Positions 5,750 to 14,411 of a stretch of 35,584 bases of DNA are shown here, in pieces. The notes beneath the pieces are model-generated. The model made no database searches. It was not told where the DNA came from and worked only from the letters and a program-made list of their open reading frames with translations. The stretch comes from Salinispora fenicalii. GTDB taxonomy: Bacteria > Actinomycetota > Actinomycetes > Mycobacteriales > Micromonosporaceae. The first letter of the stretch is position 1. Each line of letters begins with the position of its first letter. The DNA lies in the NCBI RefSeq assembly GCF_000514815.1, contig NZ_AZWQ01000036.1, positions 104 through 35,687 of the forward strand, given 5' to 3'. The position numbers and the translations under genes were made by a program.

Positions 5750-6724
5750 GTGAATTTCGATGCCTTATTTGGTGACCTAGCCCAGCACACTGTTGACGGC
5801 TTGTCCAAGGGGGCGATCTATGCCCTCGTCGCCCTGGGGTACACGCTCGTCTATGGTGTGCTCCGTCTGATTAACTTCGCGCACTCCGAGATCTTCATGG
5901 TGGGTACCTTCGCGATCCTCGGTACCTGGTCGCTGCTCGGGGTGGCCGACAACCCGCCGATCGGCATGGCGATCGTCTACCTGCTCATCGGTCTGGTGGT
6001 CGGTGCGCTGGCCTCAGGTGCCACCGCGCTCACCGTCGAACGGGTCGCCTATCGGCGACTACGCCGGATGAACGCGCCGCCGCTGATCTTCCTGATCACC
6101 GCCATCGGGCTCTCGCTCGTCCTGGTGGAGATCTTCGCACTGTGGATGGCAGGGTTCTTCTCGGGGCGTGGCTTCACCGAGAACCGACTCGTGATCGGGA
6201 TTCCGCCGCTGCTGAAGCAGGAGACAGTGCTCTCGGTGGCGGGCGCCGACATCACCAACGTACAGATCATCATGGTGGCCTCCGCCCTCCTGATGCTCTA
6301 CGGGTTGGACCAGTTCATCAACCGGACGCGGTACGGCCGTGGGGTGCGGGCCGTGGCACAGAGCCCAGACACCGCCGCGCTGATGGGAGTGCACCAGGAC
6401 CGAGTGATCATGCTCGTCTTCGTCCTGGGTGGATTGATGGCGGGCGCCGCGGCCCTGTTGTGGAACATGCGGTACGGGATCACCAAGTTCGACATCGGCT
6501 TCGTGGTCGGGCTGAAGGCGTTCACCGCAGCGGTACTCGGCGGTATCGGTAACCTCCGGGGCGCGCTGCTCGGTGGCCTACTACTCGGCGTCATAGAGGT
6601 GTACGCGGCGACGTTGACCCGATCCACCTGGGAGGATGTGGCTGCCTTCGTGGTGCTCGTGGTGGTGCTGATCTTCCGCCCGACCGGCTTGCTCGGTGAG
6701 TCTCTCGGAAAGGCGAGGGCATGA
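5750..6724 (+). CDS. livH: Branched-chain amino acid ABC transporter permease (LivH type)
   Basis: A 324-residue polytopic protein with the LivH signature LSKGAIYALVALGYTLVYGVLRLINFAHSE at about residues 16-45 (shown here only by its key blocks GAIYALVALGYTLVYG and INFAHSE), and the C-terminal FTAAVLGGIGNLRGALLGGL, the coupling region that contacts the ATPases. It would form the translocation pore in the membrane with LivM. GTG 5750 is used because AAAGGGGAG precedes it by 6 nt. The stop codon overlaps the livM start (ATGA at 6721-6724), so the two are translationally coupled. Confidence 0.93.
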   Translation: MNFDALFGDLAQHTVDGLSKGAIYALVALGYTLVYGVLRLINFAHSEIFMVGTFAILGTWSLLGVADNPPIGMAIVYLLIGLVVGALASGATALTVERVAYRRLRRMNAPPLIFLITAIGLSLVLVEIFALWMAGFFSGRGFTENRLVIGIPPLLKQETVLSVAGADITNVQIIMVASALLMLYGLDQFINRTRYGRGVRAVAQSPDTAALMGVHQDRVIMLVFVLGGLMAGAAALLWNMRYGITKFDIGFVVGLKAFTAAVLGGIGNLRGALLGGLLLGVIEVYAATLTRSTWEDVAAFVVLVVVLIFRPTGLLGESLGKARA

Positions 6725-7893
6725 CAGAGGCACTACGACACTTCAACGAGCGGCGCCGACACGTTCTGGGCGGGATGGGTGACCGGTGGCGCGCGCTGCC
6801 CCGTTGGCAGCGTTGGCTGACGCTACTCGCGGGCGTTGCTTTCCTTTACTACCTGCCGTTTCTCGGCGATATCCCCGGCACAAACCTGATCATCCCGGGG
6901 CTTGACTGGTTCCGGACCGACTCCATCGATGGCGGCGCCAACTGGGCTGGGGTGCTCTTCGTCTGCGCCCTGTACGTCCTGGTGGCAATCGGACTCAATG
7001 TCGTGATCGGGCTGGCGGGTCTGCTCGACCTCGGCTACGTCGGCTTCTACGCAGTGGGCGCCTACAGTGTGGCGTTGTTCGGGTCGGCCGAGTCGCCGGT
7101 CGTGGGGGCGTTGCAGGAGCAGTTCGGCCTCTCCTCGGACTGGGCGATCGCGTGGGCGATCTGCATCCCAATCGCGTTGGCCTTCTCGTTAGTCGCGGGC
7201 GTCCTGCTTGGCTGGCCGACGCTGCGACTTCGGGGTGACTACCTGGCCATCGTGACGCTGGGCTTCGGCGAGATCATTCGGATCGTCGCGAAGAACTCGG
7301 GGTGGGCCGGCGAGGCGCAGGGCGTGCCCGGCATTCCCGGCCCGGAGGGCCCGCCGTCGCCTGACAACAAAGTCTTCGGACTGCTCGACATCAAGCCCTG
7401 GTACTGGCTGGCGTTGAGCGTGGTGCTGCTGATGGTCCTGCTGGTGCGGCGGCTGGAGCACAGCCGGGTGGGGCGGTCGTGGCTGGCCATCCGGGAGGAC
7501 GAGGACGCCGCCGCGGTGATGGGCGTCTACCCGTTCAAGTTCAAGCTCTGGGCGTTCGCCATCGGTGCCGCCCTGGGTGGGTTCTCCGGTCTGCTCTTCG
7601 CCAGTCGGTCGGCCTTCATTCAGCCAGAGACCTTCAACGTCCAGCTCTCCATCCTGTTCGTCGCGATGGTGGTGGTCGGTGGCTCCGGCAACATGGCGGG
7701 CGTGGCGGTCGGCGCCTTCCTGCTCGCGTACCTGCCGGAGCGGTTCCGCGACTTCTCGGAGTACCGGGTCCTCGCCTTCGGCCTAGCATTGGTGCTCATC
7801 ATGCTGCTGCGCCCGCAGGGTCTGTTGCCGAGTCGGCGACGAACGCGCGAGCTGCAGGACAGGGCGAAGGAGGCTCCGGTAAATGTTGCCTAA
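6721..7893 (+). CDS. livM: Branched-chain amino acid ABC transporter permease (LivM type)
   Basis: A 390-residue membrane protein with a charged 35-residue N-terminal extension before the first membrane segment. LivM blocks are visible: LNVVIGLAGLLDLGYVGFYAVGAYS (blocks NVVIGLAGLLDLGYVGF and VGAYS), WPTLRLRGDYLAIVTLGFGE and the coupling segment IGAALGGFSGLLFASR. It pairs with LivH to form the pore. Its start overlaps livH's stop by 4 nt and its 3' end overlaps livG by 11 nt, so the operon is tightly coupled. The charged C-terminal tail (SRRRTRELQDRAKEA) is cytoplasmic. Confidence 0.93.
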   Translation: MTEALRHFNERRRHVLGGMGDRWRALPRWQRWLTLLAGVAFLYYLPFLGDIPGTNLIIPGLDWFRTDSIDGGANWAGVLFVCALYVLVAIGLNVVIGLAGLLDLGYVGFYAVGAYSVALFGSAESPVVGALQEQFGLSSDWAIAWAICIPIALAFSLVAGVLLGWPTLRLRGDYLAIVTLGFGEIIRIVAKNSGWAGEAQGVPGIPGPEGPPSPDNKVFGLLDIKPWYWLALSVVLLMVLLVRRLEHSRVGRSWLAIREDEDAAAVMGVYPFKFKLWAFAIGAALGGFSGLLFASRSAFIQPETFNVQLSILFVAMVVVGGSGNMAGVAVGAFLLAYLPERFRDFSEYRVLAFGLALVLIMLLRPQGLLPSRRRTRELQDRAKEAPVNVA

Positions 7894-8806
7894 GCAGAAG
7901 ACATCGCCCGAGGACGCCGTCAAGCCCGAGGTGCTGCTTGAGGTGGACGGGGTCACGCTCCGCTTCGGTGGTGTGGTGGCGCTGGACAACCTGAGTTTCA
8001 ACCTGTACAAGGGTGAAATCCTCGGACTCATCGGCCCGAATGGGGCTGGTAAGACCACCTGCTTCAACGCGATGACCGGGGTCTACCGGCCAACCTCCGG
8101 TGAGGTTCGGTTTGCTGGACAGCAGGTCAGCGGACGGAAGCCGCACCGGATTAACCAGATGGGAATTGCCCGAACATTCCAGAATATCCGGCTATTCCCG
8201 GAGATGACCGCGCTGGAGAACGTGCTGGTGGGTGCGGACTCCCAACACCGCACCAGTGTGGTCGGTGCGCTGTTTCGGCTCTACCGGGTCAAGCCGAAGC
8301 CGGAGGAGTTGCCCACGGTCGATTCGGACAACGGGCTGGTGCGGTTCTGGCAGCAGGTTCGCCGCTCCTCGGCCCAGGTGTTCGGTATCTCGCGGCACAC
8401 ACTCGAGGAGCGTGCCGGCGAGCGCAAGGCGTACGAGCTGCTGCGTTTCGTCGGTATTGACGACCGCGCCAATGACCTGGCGCGCAACCTGCCGTACGGC
8501 TACCAACGCCGGTTGGAGATTGCCCGGGCGCTGGCGACCGAGCCGAAGCTGCTCTGTCTGGACGAGCCGGCCGCCGGATTCAACCCGGCGGAGAAGGAGG
8601 ATCTCCTCACCCTGATCCGCAAGATCCGGGATCGCGGTTTCACGGTGCTGCTCATCGAGCACGACATGCGCCTCGTTATGGGGGTCACCGACCGGATCGT
8701 GGTGCTGGAGTTCGGAAAGAAGATCGCTGAGGGGGTGCCCGCCGAGGTGCGGGACGACCCGAAGGTGATCGCGGCGTACCTGGGGGAGCCCGCAGATGCT
8801 GCTTGA
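7883..8806 (+). CDS. livG: Branched-chain amino acid ABC transporter ATPase (LivG type, with insertion)
   Basis: A 307-residue ABC ATPase. Walker A is GPNGAGKT (51-58), the Q-loop is ARTFQNIRLFPEMT, the LivG-type signature is LPYGYQRRLEIARAL, Walker B is LLCLDEPAAGFNP, and the switch His is in LLIEHDM. These order and sequences place it as LivG rather than LivF. It is about 50 residues longer than E. coli LivG: part is an N-terminal leader and about 30 residues are an insertion in the helical domain between Q-loop and signature (around residues 115-180, including DNGLVRFWQQVRRSSAQVFG). GAAGGAGG lies 9 nt before ATG 7883. The gene overlaps both neighbours by 11 nt. Confidence 0.93.
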   Translation: MLPKQKTSPEDAVKPEVLLEVDGVTLRFGGVVALDNLSFNLYKGEILGLIGPNGAGKTTCFNAMTGVYRPTSGEVRFAGQQVSGRKPHRINQMGIARTFQNIRLFPEMTALENVLVGADSQHRTSVVGALFRLYRVKPKPEELPTVDSDNGLVRFWQQVRRSSAQVFGISRHTLEERAGERKAYELLRFVGIDDRANDLARNLPYGYQRRLEIARALATEPKLLCLDEPAAGFNPAEKEDLLTLIRKIRDRGFTVLLIEHDMRLVMGVTDRIVVLEFGKKIAEGVPAEVRDDPKVIAAYLGEPADAA

Positions 8807-9506
8807 GATTAACGATCTGACCCTCCGGTACGGCCGGATCGAGGCGCTGCACGGGATCAGCCTGCAGGTGAATGAGGGTGAGGTGGTCGCCCTCATCGGC
8901 GCGAACGGTGCGGGCAAGACCACCACCATGCGAGCCATCTCCGGACTCCGGCCCGTGAGTCAGGGGACGATCCGGTTCGACGGGGAGGCCATCACCAACC
9001 TCCGAGCCGACCTGCGGGTACGGCGGGGTATCTGCCAGGCGCCCGAGGGGCGTGGCATTTTCCCCGGTATGACGGTCTTGGGCAACCTCGACATGGGGGC
9101 GTACACCCGTCGGGACCATGCGGGGATCGCCGCCGACCTGGCGCGGGTGTTCGAGCTGTTTCCGCGGTTGGCGGAGCGGCGTCGTCAGCTGGGCGGAACG
9201 CTCTCCGGCGGCGAACAGCAGATGCTCGCGGTCGGGCGGGCGTTGATGGCCCGGCCGAAGCTGCTGCTGTTGGATGAGCCGTCGATGGGGCTCGCCCCGA
9301 TGATCATTCAGCAGATCTTCGACATCATCGTGGAGATCAACCAGCAGGGCACCACGATCCTCCTGGTGGAGCAGAACGCCCAGCAGGCGCTCTCCCGAGC
9401 GCACCGGGGGTACGTGTTGGAGACCGGCCGGATCGTCAAGGAGGGGTCCGGTCAGGACCTGCTGCACGACCCGTCGGTCAAGGAGGCGTATCTGGGCGTG
9501 GCCTGA
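8796..9506 (+). CDS. livF: Branched-chain amino acid ABC transporter ATPase (LivF type)
   Basis: The 236-residue length and sequence are standard for LivF. Walker A is GANGAGKT, the Q-loop region is GICQAPEGRGIFPGMTV, the signature is TLSGGEQQMLAVGRAL, Walker B is LLLLDEPSMGLAP, and the switch region is LLVEQNA with Gln-Asn in place of the usual His, which is normal for LivF. It forms the ATPase heterodimer with LivG. The ATG lies within the last codons of livG (11-nt overlap). A long hairpin ends the operon 18 nt after the stop. Confidence 0.94.
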   Translation: MLLEINDLTLRYGRIEALHGISLQVNEGEVVALIGANGAGKTTTMRAISGLRPVSQGTIRFDGEAITNLRADLRVRRGICQAPEGRGIFPGMTVLGNLDMGAYTRRDHAGIAADLARVFELFPRLAERRRQLGGTLSGGEQQMLAVGRALMARPKLLLLDEPSMGLAPMIIQQIFDIIVEINQQGTTILLVEQNAQQALSRAHRGYVLETGRIVKEGSGQDLLHDPSVKEAYLGVA

Positions 9507-9523
9507 TTGGCATCGCCGCCCAC

Positions 9524-9558
9524 GCGGCCGGTCGTCCCGTTCCGGGATGACCGGCCGT
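9524..9558 (+). terminator. Terminator of the liv operon
   Basis: Arms 9525-9539 and 9543-9557 pair over 15 positions (one G-U) around a 3-nt loop. It separates livF from polA, which has its own promoter. Confidence 0.85.
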
Positions 9559-9638
9559 CGGTCTCGCCATGGCGGTGCCCAGGTCATTTCCGAGCTGGCG
9601 TCCCGGTGCCGCCGCCCGGCTCTGTCGGCGACACGGAC

Positions 9639-9644
9639 TAGAGT
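9639..9644 (+). promoter_or_regulatory. -10 box for a leaderless polA transcript
   Basis: TAGAGT ends 7 nt before GTG 9652. No Shine-Dalgarno sequence precedes this GTG, so polA mRNA probably begins at its start codon. Confidence 0.55.
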
Positions 9645-9651
9645 CGCCACC

Positions 9652-12351
9652 GTGACAGCCACGAAGCCGCGCCTGCTCCTCGTTGACGGACACTCCCTGG
9701 CCTACCGGGCCTTCTTCGCCCTCCCGGTCGAGAACTTCTCCACCACGACGGGGCAACCGACCAACGCGGTTTACGGCTTCACCTCCATGTTGATCAATGT
9801 TCTGCGGGATGAGCAGCCGACGCACATCGCCGTGGCTTTCGACGTCTCCCGGCACTCCTTCCGCACCGAGAAGTACGCGGCGTACAAAGCTGGCCGGAGC
9901 GAAACCCCGGCCGACTTCAAGGGCCAGGTCAGCCTGGTCAAGGAGATCCTGGCGGCGTTGCGCGTCCCGGCGGTGGAGATGGCCGGCTACGAGGCGGACG
10001 ACGTGATCGCCACGCTCACCCGGCAGGCGCGTGAACAGGGGATGTCGGTCCTGATCACGACCGGAGACCGGGACGCCTTCCAGCTTGTTGACGACGACGT
10101 CACAGTGCTCTACCCCCGCAAGGGCGTCTCCGACCTGGCCCGGATGGACCCGGCTGCGGTGACGGCGAAATACGGGGTACCGCCGCAGCACTATCGGGAT
10201 CTCGCCGCGTTGGTCGGCGAGACCAGCGACAACCTGCCCGGCGTCCCCGGCGTCGGTCCGAAGACCGCCGCCAAATGGATCACCGCCTACGGCGGGGTCG
10301 AGGGTGTCGTTGCCCGGGCCGACGAGATCAAAGGCAAGGCCGGGGCGAATCTGCGCGAGCGACTCGCCGATGTGATCCGTAATCACGAGCTCAACTGTCT
10401 GGTCACCGACCTGGATCTGCCCCTGTCACCGGAGGAGACACGCTGGGCTGGCTGGGATCGGGAGGCGGTGCATCAGGTCTTCGACACGCTGGAGTTCCGC
10501 ATCCTTCGGGATCGGCTCTACCAGTATCTGGACGCTGTTGAGCCCGAAGCCGAGGCGGGTTTCGACCTGGCCGGCGAGCTCCTCGTCGAGCCGGGGGCGC
10601 TCGCCGCGTGGCTGGGGACGCACGCGGCACCGGGCACCCCAGTCGGCCTCGCCGCTACGCTCGACACCGGCCCCAACCGGCGGCACCTCGCCGACGTGAC
10701 CGGCATGGCGCTGGCGACCGCCGCCGGGGCCGGGGCCTGGTTCGACCCGGGCCGACTTGACGCTGCCGACGAGGCTGCCCTGGCCGGGTGGCTGGCTGAT
10801 CTGAGTCGACCGAAGGTGCTGCACGACAGCAAGCCGGCGGTGCTCGCGTTCGCCGCGCGCGGTTGGTCGATCAAGGGCATCACCAGAGACACCCAGATCG
10901 CCGCCTACCTGGCCCGGCCCGACCAGCGCTCCTACGACCTGACCGACCTGGCCCTGCGGTATTTGCACCGGGAGCTGCGGGTCGACCTGCCGGAGACCGG
11001 CCAGCTCACCCTCGACGGTCTGGGCGATGACGGTGCGGCAGAGCAGAACCTGATGCTGCGGGCTCGGGCTACCCTCGACCTCGCCGACGCGATCGACGCG
11101 GAGTTGTCGCGGGACGGCGAGCAGTCGGCCCGGCTGATGGCCGAGGTGGAGTTGCCGCTGATGCGGGTTCTCGCGGGCATGGAGCGCACTGGCATCGCCG
11201 CCGACACCCAGTACCTCTCCGAGCTGGAGGCGCACTTCGCCGCCGAGGTGAAGGCCGCCGCGCAGGGCGCCTACGAGGCGGTTGGGCGGGAGTTCAACCT
11301 GGGCTCCCCGAAGCAGCTGCAGGAGGTCCTCTTCGGCGAGCTGGGGCTACCCAAGACCAAGCGGATCAAGACCGGCTACACCACCGATGCGGACGCCCTG
11401 CAGTGGCTGCACGGGCAGAACCCGCACCCGGTGCTCGGGCACCTGCTGCGCCACCGGGACGTGGCGAAGCTGAAGAGCACCGTTGACGGGCTCCTCAAGT
11501 CGGTCTCCGACGACGGTCGAATCCACACCACCTTCAACCAGACCGTGGCGGCCACCGGCCGGCTCTCCTCCACTGAGCCGAACCTGCAGAACATTCCGAT
11601 TCGTACCGAGGAGGGGCGGCGGATTCGCCGGGCGTTCGTGGTCGGCGCCGGGTACGAATGCCTGCTCACCGCCGACTACAGCCAGATCGAGATGCGGATC
11701 ATGGCTCACCTGTCGGCGGATGAGGCCCTGGTCGACGCCTTCAACTCGGGTCACGACTTCCACGCCGCCACCGCCTCATCGGTCTTCCAGGTGCCGGTGG
11801 AGGCGGTCACCCCCGACCAGCGGCGCAAAATCAAGGCGATGAACTACGGCCTGGCCTACGGGCTGAGCGCGTTCGGCCTCTCCCAGCAGCTCGGCGTTAC
11901 CGCCGAGGAGGCGCGCGGGCTGATGGAGACCTACTTCGCCGGTTTCGGCGGGGTGCGCGACTACCTGCAGGAGGTGGTGGCCCGGGCCCGGCGCGACGGC
12001 TACACCGAGAGCGTCCTCGGCCGTCGCCGCTACCTGCCCGACCTGGTCAGCGACAATCGGCAGCGGCGGGAGATGGCCGAGCGGATGGCGCTCAATGCTC
12101 CGATCCAGGGCTCTGCCGCCGATGTCATCAAGGTCGCGATGATCAACGTTGACGCGGCGGTGCGCGAGGCCGAACTGCGTTCCCGGATGCTGCTTCAGGT
12201 GCACGACGAACTGGTCTTTGAGGTGGCCCCCGGAGAGCGGGAGGTGCTGGAGACGCTGGTCCGGCGGGAGATGGGCGGCGCGTACCCGCTGTCGGTGCCG
12301 CTGGAGGTGTCGGTCGGCGACGGGCGGGACTGGAACAGCGCCGACCACTGA
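9652..12351 (+). CDS. polA: DNA polymerase I
   Basis: The 899-residue protein has an N-terminal 5'-3' (FEN-type) exonuclease (about 8-300; LLVDGHSLAYRAFFALP, GYEADDVIATL, TGDRDAFQLV, GVPGVGPKTAAKWI), a central region that lacks the DxE exonuclease motif and so should have no proofreading activity, and a C-terminal polymerase domain (about 520-899). Motif A has Asp675 (TADYSQIEMRI), motif B has RRKIKAMNYGLAYG, and motif C has Asp852-Glu853 (VHDELVFEV). Tyr732 replaces the Phe of E. coli and Taq in the O helix, as in mycobacterial Pol I, a change known to remove discrimination against dideoxynucleotides. The enzyme fills gaps and removes RNA primers. GTG 9652 is chosen because it starts the family's N-terminus and has a -10 box at leaderless distance. 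Confidence 0.97.
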   Translation: MTATKPRLLLVDGHSLAYRAFFALPVENFSTTTGQPTNAVYGFTSMLINVLRDEQPTHIAVAFDVSRHSFRTEKYAAYKAGRSETPADFKGQVSLVKEILAALRVPAVEMAGYEADDVIATLTRQAREQGMSVLITTGDRDAFQLVDDDVTVLYPRKGVSDLARMDPAAVTAKYGVPPQHYRDLAALVGETSDNLPGVPGVGPKTAAKWITAYGGVEGVVARADEIKGKAGANLRERLADVIRNHELNCLVTDLDLPLSPEETRWAGWDREAVHQVFDTLEFRILRDRLYQYLDAVEPEAEAGFDLAGELLVEPGALAAWLGTHAAPGTPVGLAATLDTGPNRRHLADVTGMALATAAGAGAWFDPGRLDAADEAALAGWLADLSRPKVLHDSKPAVLAFAARGWSIKGITRDTQIAAYLARPDQRSYDLTDLALRYLHRELRVDLPETGQLTLDGLGDDGAAEQNLMLRARATLDLADAIDAELSRDGEQSARLMAEVELPLMRVLAGMERTGIAADTQYLSELEAHFAAEVKAAAQGAYEAVGREFNLGSPKQLQEVLFGELGLPKTKRIKTGYTTDADALQWLHGQNPHPVLGHLLRHRDVAKLKSTVDGLLKSVSDDGRIHTTFNQTVAATGRLSSTEPNLQNIPIRTEEGRRIRRAFVVGAGYECLLTADYSQIEMRIMAHLSADEALVDAFNSGHDFHAATASSVFQVPVEAVTPDQRRKIKAMNYGLAYGLSAFGLSQQLGVTAEEARGLMETYFAGFGGVRDYLQEVVARARRDGYTESVLGRRRYLPDLVSDNRQRREMAERMALNAPIQGSAADVIKVAMINVDAAVREAELRSRMLLQVHDELVFEVAPGEREVLETLVRREMGGAYPLSVPLEVSVGDGRDWNSADH

Positions 12352-12359
12352 TCGACCTG

Positions 12360-12791
12360 CTACCGGCCTGGGCCCCGGCGTTCCCGGGGCGGGGCACCGT
12401 GCCGTCGGAGTGCCTTGCGGGACGGACCACCCGGTGGCGGCAGCGGGCCCTTGGTCGGGTCGTGCCCCCAGTTCATCAGGGAGTACCGCCAGCGGGTGTC
12501 CCGGACGTCGCCGCTGGGTCGTTGCGCCATGTGCCGGCGTACATAGCCGACAACCTTGCGCATGTGCCGGTAGTCGTCCTCGGAGAGGTCACCGGGTCGA
12601 CGCCGGAGTAGGTCGAGGATCCGTCGGCCGGAGCGGTGGCCGACCGTTTCACTGCCCTGATCGCCCCGTCTCCGCCAGCCCACATGCTTGGACTTCTCGG
12701 TCTCCAGCCACTTAGACAGTTCACCGGGGCGCATGTTCACCGCCGCGGTGAACTCTCGGTACGTCTGCTGCGGATCGTTCCGACTGCTCAC
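12360..12791 (-). CDS. DUF3140-family small basic protein
   Basis: The 143-residue protein has the DUF3140 pattern: an N-terminal FTAAVNMRPGELSKWLETEK, then VGWRRRGDQGSETVGHRSGR, and a helical region ending VGYVRRHMAQRP and WRYSLMNWGHDP. The family is common in Actinobacteria and is suspected of DNA binding because of its basic helical core, but no function is established that I know of. The tail is Pro/Arg-rich and poorly conserved. GTG 12791 is chosen because GGAGG lies 9 nt upstream on the minus strand; the frame is open further but without similarity. It converges on polA with only 8 bp between stop codons, so the two 3' ends overlap on transcripts. Confidence 0.85.
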   Translation of the reverse strand: MSSRNDPQQTYREFTAAVNMRPGELSKWLETEKSKHVGWRRRGDQGSETVGHRSGRRILDLLRRRPGDLSEDDYRHMRKVVGYVRRHMAQRPSGDVRDTRWRYSLMNWGHDPTKGPLPPPGGPSRKALRRHGAPPRERRGPGR

Positions 12792-12948
12792 CGCGTAGCA
12801 CCTCCTGTCCGCCCGGCGCCCGAGCCCTGCTGTGGGCACGTCCACCTGGCTACCCGGGCCGGGCCTGCGGAAACGGTCCCGATGGCGGTGTCCCCGGTTC
12901 GCCTCGTTCCGACCCGGTGAGCCAGCGGTGGGTACGGTGCGCGGCTCG

Positions 12949-12954
12949 TATTCT
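12949..12954 (+). promoter_or_regulatory. -10 box for a leaderless AraC-type regulator transcript
   Basis: TATTCT ends 6 nt before GTG 12961; no ribosome site is present. The 169-bp space from 12792 to 12960 also has to hold the divergent DUF3140 promoter. Confidence 0.5.
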
Positions 12955-12960
12955 CTTCGG

Positions 12961-13656
12961 GTGCCCCTACGACTCCAGACACGTGCGTCCGACTCGCCCT
13001 GGATTAATGCTGTCTGGACCGGAACAAGTACGAGCGTCGCGGAGATGACCTCCGTGGCGACGGTCTGTTGGGGCCTGGTGTTCTGGGAGCGACAGGGCAC
13101 CGCGTACGCGGCCATTACCGGACCAGAGACGAAGACCAGCACCGCGCCGGTGCCAGCGGGCGCGAGCTTTGTCGGGATCGACTTCGCCGTCGGTACGTCG
13201 CTGCGGGCCGTACCGACGCCAACTCTGGTAGACGGCGGCGCCGAGCTTCCCGACACCACCCGCCGAACCTTCCGGCTGGCGGGCGTCCGCTGGGAGACCC
13301 CTGGCCCGGATGACGCCGAGGCCCTGGTGGACCGCTTGGTCCGGACCGGAGCCGTAGTGTGTGATCCGATCGTTGCCGCGGTCCGCCGAGGCCACCGGCC
13401 AACGGTCTCGCAGCGGACCGTCGAACGTCGGTTCCGAGCGGCGACCGGACTCACCCAGGGCACCGTCCGGCAGGTCGAACGGGTACGCGAGGCGGCGACG
13501 CTCCTGGCCGCCACTGCCCCGGTCGCCGAGGTCGTCTCCCGGCTTGAGTACGTCGACGAGCCGCACCTGGCCCGTGCGCTGCGCCGGTACGTGGGCCGTA
13601 CGGCGCGGCAACTCCGCGAGGGCGCGGTCGGCCCGATCGCTCTGGATCTGGACTAG
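12961..13656 (+). CDS. AraC-type transcriptional regulator
   Basis: The 231-residue protein has a weakly conserved N-terminal beta-rich domain (RASDSPWINAVWTGTSTSV and WERQGTAYAAITGPETK resemble the start of the ligand domain in small actinobacterial AraC proteins) and a C-terminal double helix-turn-helix (about 140-225; SQRTVERRFRAATGLTQGTV and ATLLAATAPVAEVVSRLEYV followed by LARALRRYVGRTARQL). It should be a cytoplasmic DNA-binding regulator with an unknown effector. GTG 12961 is chosen for the leaderless -10 box and the family-like N-terminus. The stop codon overlaps the convergent reductase gene by 4 nt (CTAG). Similar AraC regulators often sit next to DHFR/RibD-like reductases, so the neighbour may be its target, though the convergent layout gives no shared promoter. 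Confidence 0.8.
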   Translation: MPLRLQTRASDSPWINAVWTGTSTSVAEMTSVATVCWGLVFWERQGTAYAAITGPETKTSTAPVPAGASFVGIDFAVGTSLRAVPTPTLVDGGAELPDTTRRTFRLAGVRWETPGPDDAEALVDRLVRTGAVVCDPIVAAVRRGHRPTVSQRTVERRFRAATGLTQGTVRQVERVREAATLLAATAPVAEVVSRLEYVDEPHLARALRRYVGRTARQLREGAVGPIALDLD

Positions 13657-14231
13657 CGGACGACGTCGTAGAGCAACTTGACGACGCCGTTCGGGTAGGC
13701 CGCGGTGTCTCGGAGACGCAGTACCTGCTTGGCCTTGTCCGCCGTACTGAACAGGCTCTTCCCGGCGCCGAGTAGGAGTGGAAAGCAGAGCAGGTGGTAC
13801 CGGTCAATCAACCCGGCGTCGGAGAGCCGTCGGGCGAGTTCCGCGCTCCCGTGGACGAATATCGCGCCGCCCTCGCTCTTCTTGAGCTCGACGATGTCGT
13901 CGGTTGATCGCAGGACCGTCGTCGGTCCCCACCCCGGGACGAGGGCATCATCGGGCAGCGTGGTCGAGACGACGTACTTGGGCAGTTCCCGGTAGTCAGC
14001 GTGGTCGTCCGAGTCGCGCCAGATCGGCGCGAACGCCTGGTAGCTGCGGCGGCCGAACATCAGTGCCGAGGTCTCCTTGAGCTCCTCGCCCTTGAGGGAG
14101 AAGACCTCGGGTAAGAATTCGATGTCCTTGAACACCCAGCCGCCGCTGCGGTGCTCCTCACCCGGCCCGCCGCCGGGGGAGTCCAAGACGCCGTCGAGCG
14201 AGATGAACCCGGTGTAGACCAGCTCACGCAT
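13653..14231 (-). CDS. Dihydrofolate reductase-like (RibD C-terminal domain) reductase
   Basis: The 192-residue protein starts MRELVYTGFISLDGVLDSPG, the typical opening of RibD_C-type pyridine-nucleotide reductases, followed by LMFGRRSYQAF, KYVVSTTLPD, the cofactor-phosphate region AIFVHGSAELARRLSDAGLI and LLLGAGKSLF. It probably reduces a small heterocyclic or carbonyl substrate with NADPH; the family is broad and it is unlikely to be the housekeeping folA enzyme. GGGAG lies 8 nt before the ATG on the minus strand. It converges on the AraC-type gene with overlapping stop codons and is divergent from the methyltransferase gene. Confidence 0.9.
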   Translation of the reverse strand: MRELVYTGFISLDGVLDSPGGGPGEEHRSGGWVFKDIEFLPEVFSLKGEELKETSALMFGRRSYQAFAPIWRDSDDHADYRELPKYVVSTTLPDDALVPGWGPTTVLRSTDDIVELKKSEGGAIFVHGSAELARRLSDAGLIDRYHLLCFPLLLGAGKSLFSTADKAKQVLRLRDTAAYPNGVVKLLYDVVR

Positions 14232-14398
14232 GTCTCGTGCTCCCAGAAGTAGGCGACGAGCGTCACCATGTCGATCGAACGGCCATAACGCCGGGCCGAC
14301 GCACCGTGGTGGGGCGCGCCGCCCATGCTAGGCAGCCGCCACCGTCGGGGTCTTGGATGAAAACGACGGCCGCTGCGAACGCGGGTTGCCACGATCCG

Positions 14399-14404
14399 TA
14401 CCGT
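14399..14404 (+). promoter_or_regulatory. -10 box for a leaderless methyltransferase transcript
   Basis: TACCGT ends 7 nt before ATG 14412 and no Shine-Dalgarno sequence precedes the start. Confidence 0.5.
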
Positions 14405-14411
14405 TGGCAGG

